Program-made: the position numbers and the translations under genes
Part shown: positions 23,860-34,445 of the stretch, piece by piece
Layout: each line of letters starts with the position of its first letter
How positions within the stretch are numbered: the stretch's first letter is position 1
Notes under the pieces: generated by a model
What the model saw: only the letters and a program-made list of their open reading frames with translations
What the model was told of the DNA's origin: nothing
Databases searched by the model: none
Source: Dryococelus australis
Lineage: Eukaryota > Arthropoda > Insecta > Phasmatodea > Phasmatidae
Direction: 5' to 3'
Assembly (NCBI GenBank): GCA_029891345.1
Contig: CM057009.1
Coordinates: 232,491,178-232,555,177 of the forward strand
DNA: 64,000 nt

Positions 23860-24721
23860 GTGCCTCAAGTTTCTGAATTTATTTTTTAGAAAATGGGAAA
23901 ACATACAGAATAGCCTATATATACACATTGTAATCAAAGTGTCAACATCATGATTATAATTATTACATAGAGCTGTACCCCATAGATGATTAATTATAGG
24001 CGTGTAAATGACTTAGAAGCACAAATTTCGAGACCCACCTCAAATTAAGAAACTCTTTTCCCGAAAATGGGAAGCCTAACCAAATAGCCACTATATATAC
24101 ATTATAATCTATGTGTATACATCATAATTACATTGATTACATAGAGCTATAGTGTGTTGATGATTAATTGTATGCCTGTAAATGACTTAGAAGCACGAAT
24201 TTCGAGACAGCCTCAAATGTCTGATTTTTTTTCCCTCGAAAACGAGAAGACATCCCGAATAGCCGATATATAGGCCTACACATAATAATCAAAGTGTCTA
24301 CATCATAATTATAATGATTACATAGAGCTACACCCTGTATGTGATTTATTGGAGGCCTGTAAATGACTTAGAAGCACAAATTTTGAGACCTGCATCAAAT
24401 TTCAGAATTTTTTTTCCCCAAAAATGGGAAGACTTACCGATAGCAGTTATATACACATTATAATCAAAGTGTCTACTTCGTAATTATAATGGTAACGTAG
24501 AGCTATACCCTGTAGGCAATTAATTGTATGCCAGTAAATGACTTACAAGTACGAATTTCGAGGCCTGCCTCAAATTTCGGTATATTTTTTTCCAAAAATA
24601 GGAAGACATACAGAATTGCCGCTATATACGCATTATAATCAAAGTGTCTACATCATAATTACAATGATTATGTAGTGCTATATCCTGTAGGAGATTAATT
24701 ATATGCTTGTAAATATCTTAG
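23860..24721. repeat. Tandem repeat, about 4.9 units of about 175 bp
   Basis: Successive units each contain an A-run followed by a GGGAAG-like box (about 23895, 24066, 24241, 24423 and 24598), then AATAGCC, a TATATA stretch, CATTATAATC, TACATCATAATTA, TTACATAGAGCTA, GATTAATTATA, GTAAATGACTTAGAAGCAC and TTTCGAGAC. The spacing of the A-run box gives a period of 171-182 bp. The units differ from one another at perhaps 10-20% of positions. No coding capacity; it resembles a short satellite array. It ends about 90 bp before the piggyBac left terminus. Confidence 0.88.
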
Positions 24722-24883
24722 TCCCTACCTTACCCAGAGTCTGAACCCGAATGTGCCACAGAAGTCGGCATCCCTTTTACGACAGTATTCTAGCATATTT
24801 TAACTTACTTTAGTTAACCCTTCGGCCGGACCATAGGTTTTTGTCGCCTAAGCGGACCATTCGTATTACATACCCATATGTAG

Positions 24884-26789
24884 TGACGTCATCAGGTGAG
24901 ACACGAGACGAACGATGACACAAGTTACTTACAGTAGGTGGACACCAGCCGTGCTTCCCAGACACTGCACATTTTAGACTCCAGGTTCTCAGGGATGCTG
25001 TGAGTTCTGTGTGTTTGTCTCACCCAAGCGTCTTTACAGAACACTGATCAATACTAAATATAGTATCACTGAAATATAGGTTGGAGATTTTGCTGTTCTG
25101 ACGCTACAAGTTAATGCACATGTTTATTGTTTTCCAATTACAAAGTCATGCCAGAAAAATGATTTAATTATTGAAAACTCGGACTTGTCTAGTGGATTCC
25201 GTTGGGCTCTTACCCCCAGCTCGCAATTACGTTAGCGCACTCTTAGGTGGATGACTTCTCCGAGGTGTTTGAAAACACAGTTCCCACAAGGAAAGAGGTC
25301 TACAGCCGCTAGGATGGACTGTAGATTTTTCCTGGAGACAGAGACAGAGAATTACAAAATAAGCATTAAACACGTGTGATTATTTGGCATCTCTAATATG
25401 GACTCATCAGGATGCGCCTCCCAGCATGTTGTGAGTGTGGTGACGGTCTTTACACATAGCCGGCTAGGACAGAAATAATGTCACCATACAAATTACACAA
25501 ATAAGAATAATACAAGATGTGACATGACATGAATGGGCACAATAAACACGCAGGTGCTTGAAAGTATGTTTAGGTGGCACAGATGCTGCTGGATACAATA
25601 TGTAGCAGACCATGTGGTGCAGGTGGAATTGTAATAGTTTTCTGTAAAAACGGTAAATAATCACCGGACAAAGTGGTAGTGGTATTCGGAAAATTATTCC
25701 CCTGAAGATTTCAACATTTACGCACTTGTAGCATGCCTCATGGCGGGAAAATCAAACATGAAAAGACAGCGTGGTCATACATACAAAAGTATCAATCACG
25801 TGAAATACACGGAACCCTAAATAAAATATTACATAGAAACCCTAAAATTAATTATAGTACACAGATGTTACACAAATATACCCTTAAAGTGCATGGATGG
25901 CGCAGATACGGACTTGGCGATATCTGATCACATGGCAATGGACAATGTGGCAGTAACACAATTAAACCTAAAAAATACCCTGAAATACATACATAGAAAT
26001 ATAGCCCTTAATATTGCACACAGCAATTAAACAGAAATAACAATGAAAAACCTTTGTTATAGGCGGATGGCACATGATTTACAAGTTGCGCGGGCCGCGT
26101 GGCCTCTCCGACATTTTCTCCTCCTTCTCTCATTCAAGTTCTAAAAAGCAGCAAGGGCTGCGAAATATTAAGTGAAGTGGAAGCATAATGCTGGGGAATG
26201 TCTGGCAAAAACACACCCAAGCAAAGCTCAACTGGTATAATAAAAGTGCTATGGAAATCTAACTCAGTGCAAACAAAAGTTGATGTGCGTATGTGACAGC
26301 GTCTTACCTCGCCAGCTCTCCTCGACGGACTGCCCAGAATCAGGGGTCGCACGGACCTACCATGGTTGCCTACGGGGTTCACACAAGCGGAAGTGCTATG
26401 CACGCTGAGTAAAACTTTTAATATAAAAAAAATGGCACAAATAATTTGCATAGATGATCACATTAGACCTTTAAATTATTAATTTTCTATATTCATTGGT
26501 TGTATTTATGGAGGCTTTGATGCCAGAATAATAACGTCCTTATTCTTCACGCAGCGCAAATTTTTAAATTTAACCAAACATTGTGCAACACTTTTGGAAA
26601 ATACAATTTTAACACTTTTAAAACACTTGGACCATGAAATAAAACAAAAGACATGGTTTAGACTTTAAATAAATATCCCATTACCAAAAAGTCCAGGTTA
26701 TGGCCTCTTCACGCACATGCACACCCACGTGTCACATGAGTTGTGAAAGCCATCATGGACTTAATGTTGCTGGCTGTTAGCTGACTTCA
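24884..26789 (-). mobile_element. Solo LTR, copy B of the 1.9-kb LTR family
   Basis: A 1,906-bp block aligned along its whole length with 1325-3256. Examples are the start TGACGTCATCAGGTGAGACA, the shared TCTTACCTCGCCAGCTCTCC core near 26302, and the end CTGTTAGCTGACTTCA. By comparison with the gag-linked copy at 51.7 kb it is an LTR on the minus strand. The flanks GTAG (left) and ATAG (right) look like a 4-bp duplication with one mismatch. No internal retroelement sequence adjoins it. It sits 66 bp inside the piggyBac left end. Confidence 0.8.
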
Positions 26790-27233
26790 ATAGGAAAACC
26801 GCATAATTTTCTGTAATTTTTGTATCTGTTACACTTTTTCGACAATTTACTGTTATCTTTATTTATTGACTTATGTTATTCTGGTGATTTAGTTCATATT
26901 TTAGTAAGATTTAATAGTTTAATTCAATAATTTTCCATTCTTTACAAAAACGTTTTAGTGAATTTATTTTGGGATGAAATTCATGACCAAGATTTCATAA
27001 GAAAAGCTTTATTTCCATCTCAAAGTGGATTGGTTATATGTAATAGTGACTAAAAGATTAAAAAAAAGGTAACATTCATTGTTACAAATAGTAGATAACT
27101 TTTATAGGAACTTTAATATCTTAGAATATAACACCTTCTAAAAGTACAAAAAAAACTCACTTTCCTACTTCTAAACAAGGTACATTGGTGGTATAAAGAA
27201 TGGTTATCAACATCATACAGTTTCGAAAGCTTG

Positions 27234-27235
<2 letters not shown>

Positions 27236-27294
<59 letters not shown>
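27236..27294. repeat. (TA)n microsatellite
   Basis: About 29 uninterrupted TA units in the 3' noncoding part of the piggyBac element. Confidence 0.95.
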
Positions 27295-27298
<4 letters not shown>

Positions 27299-27439
27299 TA
27301 AATCTGAAATTATTGAAATGTAACGGAACAGTTCAGATCCTTTCCAAATACAAATATAAATCTTGTCACAATTTTCAGTAGATATCACAAAATTTCAGAC
27401 ATGTATGAATTAAATAAATCAGCATTCATAAAAATTTCA

Positions 27440-29460
27440 AATTAGTCAAATTTCATGCTCATGACACAACTGTTACAAATTTTTCACAAGCAACCCATAC
27501 AAGCAGGTGTTTGGCACTTGATGCACTGGTAAATAGTTTTCCATTTTTTTGTGTAGGGACAGTACCTGCAATTTTTTCGTATTTCCATCTTATCAGTCAA
27601 TCCTCAAATAGTGAAACTCTCTCTTGCAAGAGATGATGATGGTTTGATTTTCAGGTCTTCTTAGCTGATTTTCTTGCCCTGAGACTTTAGCTGCTTCTTC
27701 AGTTACATCCAATATTATCTTTCTCATATCATCAGGTAAATTAGGTATTGTCAGCCGCTGTTTCAGGTAATTGTAGCTAAACGATAAGGCAACACACTTC
27801 AAAAAAATAATATCTGCTCATTTCTGTGACACCTGGGTGCAGACCATATTAGATATGTGCATTAGAACATGCCATAGACACCATGTGGTAGAATATCGCC
27901 ATTTGACACCTCTTTGTGCGACGATTAGCAGAATAATTACTGACTTTCTGGTCCAAGGTATCAATGCCACATTTTGTATGGTTATAAAAAGAAATTATTT
28001 CTGGCTTACCATTGGACACATCAGTGAAGGGAGTGTGGTGCATGGAAGACAAGAGTACAACTGCTCTGTTTTTCTTGGGGGCATAGGAGAGAAGTGTATA
28101 ATTTTCAGTGAACCCATATAAATTGGAAGGAGCTGCTCTTTGCTTGTTTGGTAGGAATTCCTTCGAAATTTGGGGTTTATATTTCTGCATTGTTCCTACC
28201 AATGTTATTTTTATTTTTTCTCAATTCCTCAGCCAATCCAATATAAACAAACCAATTGTCCAAGGTTATGTTTCTATTAGTACCGAATATACACATAGCA
28301 AGATGTATCACAGCCTGTGTTATGATTTGCAATTTCAGTTTCCTATCACACAGAGTAGCCCCATCACATCCTTTACCGCAATAGACGTATGCATTAAAAA
28401 GATAAGCGTTATGAGCATCAGCGAGTCCCATTACTTTTATGGCATACTTGGCCGGCTGTTTGGGTTGTAAACGAGGAAACCAACTTTTCCACGAAATGGA
28501 ATGTTTCATCAATTGTCATGTGGGATCCAGGAGCGTAGTTTGCTGACAGTTGAAAATTAATTTTTCATAAATGGAAATGCATGCAGTTCGGTCTGTTTTT
28601 ATTCTCTCTGGTCTGGTCTCAGCAACATCAAACCTGAGGTTTCTTTGCAATATTTAAAATCTTTTTTCAGTCATTATTTACCAAAAAATGGGGCGCCCAT
28701 ACACTGAAGTTGAAAACAGAGATTTTCCAGACTCTTTTGAGGATTTATAGCTATAACACAATACTATAATGCCCAAGAAAGCTCTAATTTTGCCCATATT
28801 TGTTTGTTTATATATGTGGTGGTCAGGGTTTTTCACATTTGAGCGTACTCTTTCAATTTTTACATTTGTGTAACTATTTCTTGAACAATGTCGTCAATGA
28901 AGAAAAGATCTAAAAAATTTTCCCACAGTAGGTTTATTCCCTAAGGCTAAGGCAGCCCCTTTAGCTTAGATAGTTGCATCCTTATCACATTATGTGCCCT
29001 TACCTGTGACAGAGGGTGAACAAGTTCTACAGCCCGAGAAAAGCAGTTTCTCTTACCAAGGAAATAAGCTGGAGGAAACTCCTCTTCATCTGCAGAGCCA
29101 CTCTCGTCACTTGACAGGATACATCTAGAGGATCGTTGTCGTTTCGATGATTGCCGTGGAACGTCGTCGTCTGTACTTTTGTCCCCATCAAGAGCTGCGT
29201 GCTGCAGACATTGGCAAACTGATGATTGTGATTCCCTTCGTAAGACGTCCTCTTCATCTTTTGTTCACTCAAAAGATGGACCTGGCTTGTTGTTGATGTC
29301 ATCCATTTGATAGTTTTTGTCCTGTTGCTCAAGAACCTCTGGTAGCTTTGATGGAATGCCCCAAAGATCCTCCTTCAACAGCTTTTCATCATCGCCTGAA
29401 TCAGATTCACAAAAATCTTATTCATCTTCATGTGGAGGAAGAACAGCCTGATCACCTTCA
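27440..29460 (-). pseudogene. piggyBac transposase (DDE_Tnp_1_7 type)
   Basis: The enzyme cuts and pastes piggyBac elements at TTAA. The minus strand shows, in order: an acidic N-terminal region with SSDESGSADEE (about 29110); a segment with NFLDLFFIDDIVQEIV (about 28900); MTIDETFHF with the first catalytic Asp (about 28520); KQPAKYAIKVMGLADA and NITLDNWFV with the second (28177-28512); a block with KKNRAVVLLSSMHH and GIDTLDQKV with the third (27849-28202); and a C-terminal cysteine-rich tail near 27560 (CRYCPYTKKWKTIYQC). All three Asp residues remain, but the frame is broken at least four times by stops and shifts. It lies inside the matching TTAA-bounded termini. Confidence 0.87.
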
Positions 29461-31089
29461 ACATAGTAATCATCCCATCACTGTCTGATACATCATGATT
29501 TTCTAGGGCCAGCTTTACTAGTTTCTTGTATGTTGAGATATGTAAGGTGGAAAGTTCCCCACAATTTTGATCTACAACAAAAAAAAAGAAGTGGTTGAAA
29601 AAGAGGTGTACCAACTTACAATAAGTCTCGGAACAGGGAGAAAAAATATACACAAACCAGACTATGAGTATATCATACCCAGTAGGTCTTAGGAGATCAC
29701 TACTTACGATGATAATATGTTTGTGATAAGTGGCTCCGTCCACTCAGCATGATTTTCAGGTCCCAACTGAAGCTGTCAAGAGCTGCCAGCCTCGTAGTAC
29801 CGACACCAGCACCCCTTGTGATGAGAATGCGAACACTATGGGTATCGCATACCCATGGTCCGGCAGAAAGGTTAAAATTATTGTAATTGCTTAAATGTGT
29901 AACATTATACAACGCACACACATTTCATGTTAACTTGTAAGTGCCAGTAAAACTTGGCATGTGGTCGTGCCATTCCCCACACTGATCCAATGCCCAGATA
30001 AGATGGAAAGGTTGCTGCAGTATAATTTTTTTTGGCCTGTTTACAACCAAACAGCAGAACAGGTATAATAGGGTCACATGAAAAAAGGACCACTAGGAAT
30101 TATCCCATCAAAGACATTGCACCACACCAAGGAAACTGAATATGGAAAAACATGCAGTATTGACTGTAATGAATCAGTCAAATATATAGCATTGAAAGGA
30201 GGGAGAACGCATGCCCCCCCCCCCCCCCCCCCCTCCTTCCATGTCAGCGACCCACGACCACCCACCAACAAACCACCCCGCCTTCCTAATCACACACTTT
30301 CCACTTATTTATATATTCAGGCTGGGGGACATTAATTGCCCCATGGTAAAACTAAATCCGCTGTATAATCAGCCGCAGTATTCCGGGCTTTCACTGTAGT
30401 TGTAAATTGATACTGCACAATCCCCAATATTTGACTGTAGATTTAATAAAATATGGCATTTGATGATACTGATGTGTTGTTTCCTTTTCTGAAAGTTTTG
30501 TTCAGGATGGTTTCCAATTGAGTTAAATATAATTTTTTTTAAAGTTATTTGAGGTAAAATAATTAGTTCAGATTTTTAATAAAACTGTACCTTCAACTTT
30601 TTAGTAACATTTTAAATTACCTAATTGTTCTACAGAAACTCTTTTTAGAAAGTTTTATTGAAATTTAGTTTGTTTAAAGTTAACTGAATATTTTTTAAAG
30701 CTTTGCATAGTTAGTCAGCATCTATCTGAAAATATATATCTGTTCTACAGGTACAGCCAAGATTTTTTTAAATCTTGGGTTCTAAGTAATTTTATTTACA
30801 GTTAAACAACTGTTTAATGTTAAACAAATGTTTAATAAAAACCTTATTTTTACAATGATTCAAAATATTGACACACCAAAATTCAGTAGCATAGTTCTTA
30901 AACCATCAAAGCAGATTTGTGTGTAATTCATGGTTTTCATTGAATTTTATATTTGTGGGATTTTTAGACTACCAGTCATTTGAAGCCAGGATAAACTAAT
31001 TATAAGTTACCTGTAGAATATATAAATTTCTAATGGAAATTAAAAGTAAGTTGTCAATATGTATTAAAATATACAATTTTTTTTTCCAG
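29461..31089. other. piggyBac 5' end, then probable intron upstream of the PDZ exon
   Basis: 29461-29871 is the noncoding promoter side of the piggyBac element and includes the hairpin ATGGGTATCGCATACCCAT (29838-29856). From 29876 to 31089 the sequence is AT-rich with no gene; it contains a 20-C run (30214-30233) and ends in a pyrimidine tract and CAG, so it is probably the last intron of the PDZ gene. Confidence 0.5.
30214..30233. repeat. Poly-C run
   Basis: Twenty consecutive C residues, part of a pyrimidine-rich segment. Its length may be polymorphic. Confidence 0.9.
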
Positions 31090-31287
31090 AAAGGAATTGT
31101 TGTTACGAATATTGATCCCAGAGGACCAGCAAGCAGTCTGCTTCTTCCAGGAGATAAAATATTGGAAGTTGATGGTAATGATTTCAGCAAAATTAACTAT
31201 GATGAAGCAGTTAAAATTCTACAAAATACAGGAAGTGTTGTTCACATGATGGTATCTAGACAACAACAAATAGTTGCATCACATTAA
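31090..31287 (+). CDS. Terminal exon of a PDZ-domain protein, possibly Erbin/Lap1-like
   Basis: A strong 3' splice site (T-rich tract ending TTTCCAG at 31089) precedes an open frame of 65 codons and a TAA (31285-31287). The encoded segment covers the C-terminal two thirds of a PDZ domain, a module that binds C-terminal peptide tails at membrane junctions. It shows GIVVTNIDPRGPASSL, the strand/helix block LLPGDKILEVDGNDF, and the second helix with YDEAVKILQ. The GLGF-bearing first strands must lie in an upstream exon that I could not find. The protein ends about ten residues after the domain, as in the LAP proteins Erbin and Lap1, but other PDZ families are possible. The frame is intact. This is the only convincing host coding sequence here. 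Confidence 0.8.
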   Translation, partial: KGIVVTNIDPRGPASSLLLPGDKILEVDGNDFSKINYDEAVKILQNTGSVVHMMVSRQQQIVASH

Positions 31288-31296
31288 CATTTTTTA

Positions 31297-31306
31297 AATA
31301 AATAAA
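31297..31306 (+). promoter_or_regulatory. Polyadenylation signals of the PDZ gene
   Basis: Two overlapping AATAAA hexamers start 10 bp after the stop codon. Another AATAAA-containing stretch occurs near 31464, so longer 3' UTRs are possible. Confidence 0.55.
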
Positions 31307-31329
31307 AATAATAAATATTTATGTTGTTT

Positions 31330-32151
31330 TGAAATATGTATTTTGCAAATGTAATGTTATGATTGTTTATGAAAAAATGTTGTCATTACACAGTACTGTT
31401 ATAAATTTTCACCAAACTTTAAAAGTATGTTATGTTTGATAATGATTTAATTTACCATTTTGTAAATAAATATGTGCAATTTTTTATCTTTAAAGTTGAT
31501 TCCACATGAAATTGCCCTTTCAAAAAGTAAATTGTTGCTTTATTTCTTTATTAAGTTTTTTCTGTAAATTAATTCAACTAATAAAAGTACCATAAAGTAT
31601 TTATCTGTCAACAGAATGTAATTAGGTTTCTTTTATCTGTGCTTTGGTAACTTTCCTTTAATTTGGTTTTAAATGGCTTGGACATGTGTACTTACATAAT
31701 ATATTAATCTTTCAGAAAATTTATACTGATGGCAAATAGTATTTAAGTGGGCTTAGATTCGTCCTTTGGAAAAGCTTCATTACAATTGTCAAGTTTATAT
31801 GCTTTTAAAAGCTAGAAGAGAACTAAACCAGAAACAGATTGTTCAGGTTGAAAATGGTGACTATTAAATTTGTGAACTGTGATGTGTACCATGCCTCTCT
31901 CTGTTCCCATTCTTCCATCCTGCCACCTGCACCGATATCTGTGCACACACTCTGGGGTGGTATTATGACCCAAATGGGGACAGAGCTGCCCATCCAGCAG
32001 CGAGTTACAGGAATGCACCTGCCGACCTGCTGGCTACAATCATCAACTATTATGCAGTTATGCTCCCAAAAGTTAATTATAAAGGAAATAATTATTTGGG
32101 GTGGCAAAATTATGCTTTGAAGTCCCCATGGCATCAGTTAGCAGGGTAAAT
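31330..32151. other. Probable 3' flank of the PDZ gene
   Basis: AT-rich with no recognised gene. A GC-richer patch at 31890-32050 has an open frame on each strand, but neither resembles a known family. Confidence 0.4.
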
Positions 32152-32328
32152 TGTTATCGGCAATAAAATAGTTTGTTTTCTGTGCTCTGTACAGTTGTTG
32201 TGTTGGTAACACTGAAAAAGAAAGGGCAAGTAATGTTAAAATGGAGGAACGTGGATGTAACTGGTTTTATGTAAATAAACGTCTACTAAAACTCATCCCG
32301 CTGTGTATTTTGTTCAAGTTCAATAACA
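32152..32328 (+). repeat. copia-2 5' LTR
   Basis: A 177-bp LTR of the same family as copia-1: it starts TGTTATCGGCAATAAAATAG and ends TTCAAGTTCAATAACA. It is followed immediately by the half-tRNA-type primer-binding site. No matching 3' LTR in this orientation was found downstream. Confidence 0.85.
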
Positions 32329-32346
32329 GTTTATGGGCACAGTAAG
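32329..32346 (+). other. copia-2 primer-binding site
   Basis: GTTTATGGGCACAGTAAG directly follows the LTR and resembles the initiator tRNA-Met anticodon-arm complement used by copia. Confidence 0.65.
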
Positions 32347-32399
32347 CTTATAATGCTGTCACAAGTGAACGTCACAGTGGTGATGATTTTACATCGTTC

Positions 32400-33512
32400 A
32401 GTGATGGCTGTAACGTCTATAGGTTAATGGCAGCATGATAAGCATCTGTGGTGTAGCAGTACCGGGGTGTGGTATTGCTTCAAACACTTTTGTTGTCAAC
32501 TACATTTATTGGCGGGATTTGTTGACTCCAAGGAAATATGGAGTAACTAGGGCTAAGCAACATTGGAGTAATTAAGTTAGAGTGGCAAGTTCCAGGTATC
32601 AGTGTTGCTGTGAGGGATGAATCTATTTTTCAATGTGGATGGAACTGAAATTAAACCATAAACTAATCAACGCGAGTGGCAAAAAGAGGATGCAAAAGCA
32701 CAGTTATGACATGTCCGAATGAAGCTGCAATGATGCACATCCTGACGTGCTCCACTCCAACTAAGATGTGGATAAAGCTGCTAATTGTGTATGAGTAACA
32801 GTCAAGTTCTAGTGTACACTTACTCCAGCAGTGCTTCTTCCAGTTCATATATGAGGAGGGTTCTGACACGTCTACATACTTGACAAAAATTAAGGAAAGG
32901 TGTCACTCGCTTAAACAGGCAGGAGAAGAAGTGTCTGAAAAGTGTATTATCACAAAAATATTGATGTCACTGCCAGATAAATATTGTCACTTCATGACAG
33001 AGTGGGAATCGGTCAAACCTAGGAAACAAAATCTCGATGACCTGGTTGCACGACTTCTAGAAGAGAGGCTAAGGTCAAAAATCAAGGACGATGTTGTGGC
33101 TTTGGTGGCAGGGTCACAGGAAAAAACATCCGACATGAAGAAAACAGGGGTTATAAAGTGCTTCAAGTGCGGATGTCCTGGACACGTGAATCAATGCAGA
33201 GATGATAAAGATCTGCGAAAATGCTTTGAATATGGTAGGAGTGGACATTTGAAGTTTCAGTGCAAATGGAGGAATAAATACAAAAATGCATTTGCCATGT
33301 CCAGAAGTATCTCACTTAATGTAAATTATGTTGAAGAGCATAAACAATCCACTTCCTGGATTATTAATAGTGGCACAATTGAACATATGACTTATGAACG
33401 TGGCTTGTTTATGAACTTTATACGGCTATCAAACAGACATGTTATAGTTGGTGATGGACGTAGTCTCCAGGTGCTAAGTGTCAGACAAATAAATATTAAA
33501 GCCTACAATTGA
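32400..33512 (+). pseudogene. copia-2 gag and protease
   Basis: The 5' third (to about 32880) is decayed. It aligns with copia-1 gag, for example around a VDGTEIK-like block near 32635. From 32880 to 33512 a 210-codon frame is open. It carries the Gag C-terminal half (IITKILMSLPDKY, then LDDLVARLLEERLRS), a first zinc knuckle CFKCGCPGHVNQC, a second CFEYGRSGHLKFQC in which the second Cys is Tyr, and the protease site WIINSGTIEHMT, where the catalytic Asp of the usual DSG is Asn. The open frame is therefore not functional as protease. Confidence 0.85.
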
Positions 33513-33540
33513 CAAAATTATGTGCAAAGTACATTAAATA

Positions 33541-34445
33541 ATGTATTTTGGGTACCTGTTCTCAAAGAAACTAAACTTATTTTCCGTCCGCCAAGTGCTG
33601 TTAAAAAGGGTTATGTTGTTAATATGTCTTAAGGTCACTTATGTGTACAAAGAAAATGAAGTTTGTGCTGTAGTAAATAAGATGAGTAACCTATATATCC
33701 TGGACTTCATCATTGAGTACAACAGTTTAGCAGTAGTATGTTCCTTAGGAGAGTGGCATGAAAGTCTGTCTCACTAAAATTTGGACTTCGTAATGTGTTT
33801 TAAATCAAAACAATATGAAATTCTTGGTTCACAGTGAGTCTTGTGTGACATGCTTAGAGGGTAAAATGAAGAGACTGCAATTCAGTGAAAGTAAACAAAG
33901 CACTGATGCTCCATTGCAACTAATGAATGCTGATGTATGTGGGCTGATAGAAGTGGAGCCTGTGAGTGAAACTAGGTACTTTATGTTACTGAAAGACAAC
34001 TATTCAAACAACCGGTAAATCTACTTTCTCAAAAACAAATCTTAGGTAACTCAGAAATTGAAACACTACATAACATTTTCTGAATGAGTTGGTCTGCCCA
34101 TGAAAGTGCTTTTGTGTGATAATGGTTGAGAGTTTGTCAATCAGGATGTGAAAGCATTGCTTGAGAGCCATGGGATTTACCATCGGGGAACAGTTCCCTA
34201 CACACTAGAGCAAAATAAGAAAGTAGGCTGCAAGGTCATGCTCAGTGGAAAAGGGCTTGGGAAGGAGTTGAGGAGAGAATCGGTAAATACAGCTGTGTAT
34301 CTATTAAATAAAACTTCAAAAAGTTGAGAAGCTTATAAGACACCATACCAAGTTTGGGAAAAGAAAAATTTTGACTTAACTAACCTGACACATGTGTTTT
34401 GAACAGTAGTGTTTTTCCATATGCCTATAAGAAACAGCGAAGGAT
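33541..34445 (+). pseudogene. copia-2 integrase, 3'-truncated
   Basis: The GAG-pre-integrase region (33541-33777) is followed by CVTCLEGKMKRLQFSE and MNADVCGLIEVE, which carries the first catalytic Asp (33815-34018). The core then continues in frame to the second Asp (CDNG, about 34115) and on to PYTLEQNKK. In-frame stops include TGA at 34085-34087 and 34127-34129, both at the same codons as in copia-1. Copia similarity ends near 34445 (VFFHMPIRN), where a gypsy integrase begins, so RT, RNase H and the 3' LTR are missing. Confidence 0.82.

Larger units (their letters stand above)
24814..29875 (-). mobile_element. piggyBac-type DNA transposon with nested LTR
   Basis: The element is bounded by TTAA at 24814-24817 and 29872-29875, the piggyBac target duplication. 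The terminal sequences match as an inverted repeat: the left reads TTAACCCTTCGGCCGGACCA and the right, reverse-complemented, TTAACCTTTCTGCCGGACCA. Without the 1.9-kb solo LTR (24884-26789) it would be about 3.15 kb, a normal size for an autonomous piggyBac element. The transposase (27440-29460, minus strand) is broken. A TA array (27236-27294) lies downstream of the coding region. Confidence 0.87.

Noticed and set aside
23860..24721. CRISPR-like array, suggested by its regular spacing
   Set aside because: The units are contiguous 175-bp tandem repeats without unique spacers, in eukaryotic DNA.
24814..26789. The left piggyBac end plus adjacent 1.9 kb as a separate non-autonomous DNA transposon
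   Set aside because: The 1.9-kb block recurs in three other contexts without piggyBac ends and is followed by a PBS and gag at 53.7 kb.
30388..30408. Possible Tigger/pogo terminal repeat (reverse complement begins TACAGTGAAAGCCCGGAATA)
   Set aside because: No partner terminus or transposase nearby; too short to support.
31823..32134. Overlapping open frames on both strands in a GC-richer patch, considered as another exon
   Set aside because: No splice sites in suitable positions and no family resemblance.
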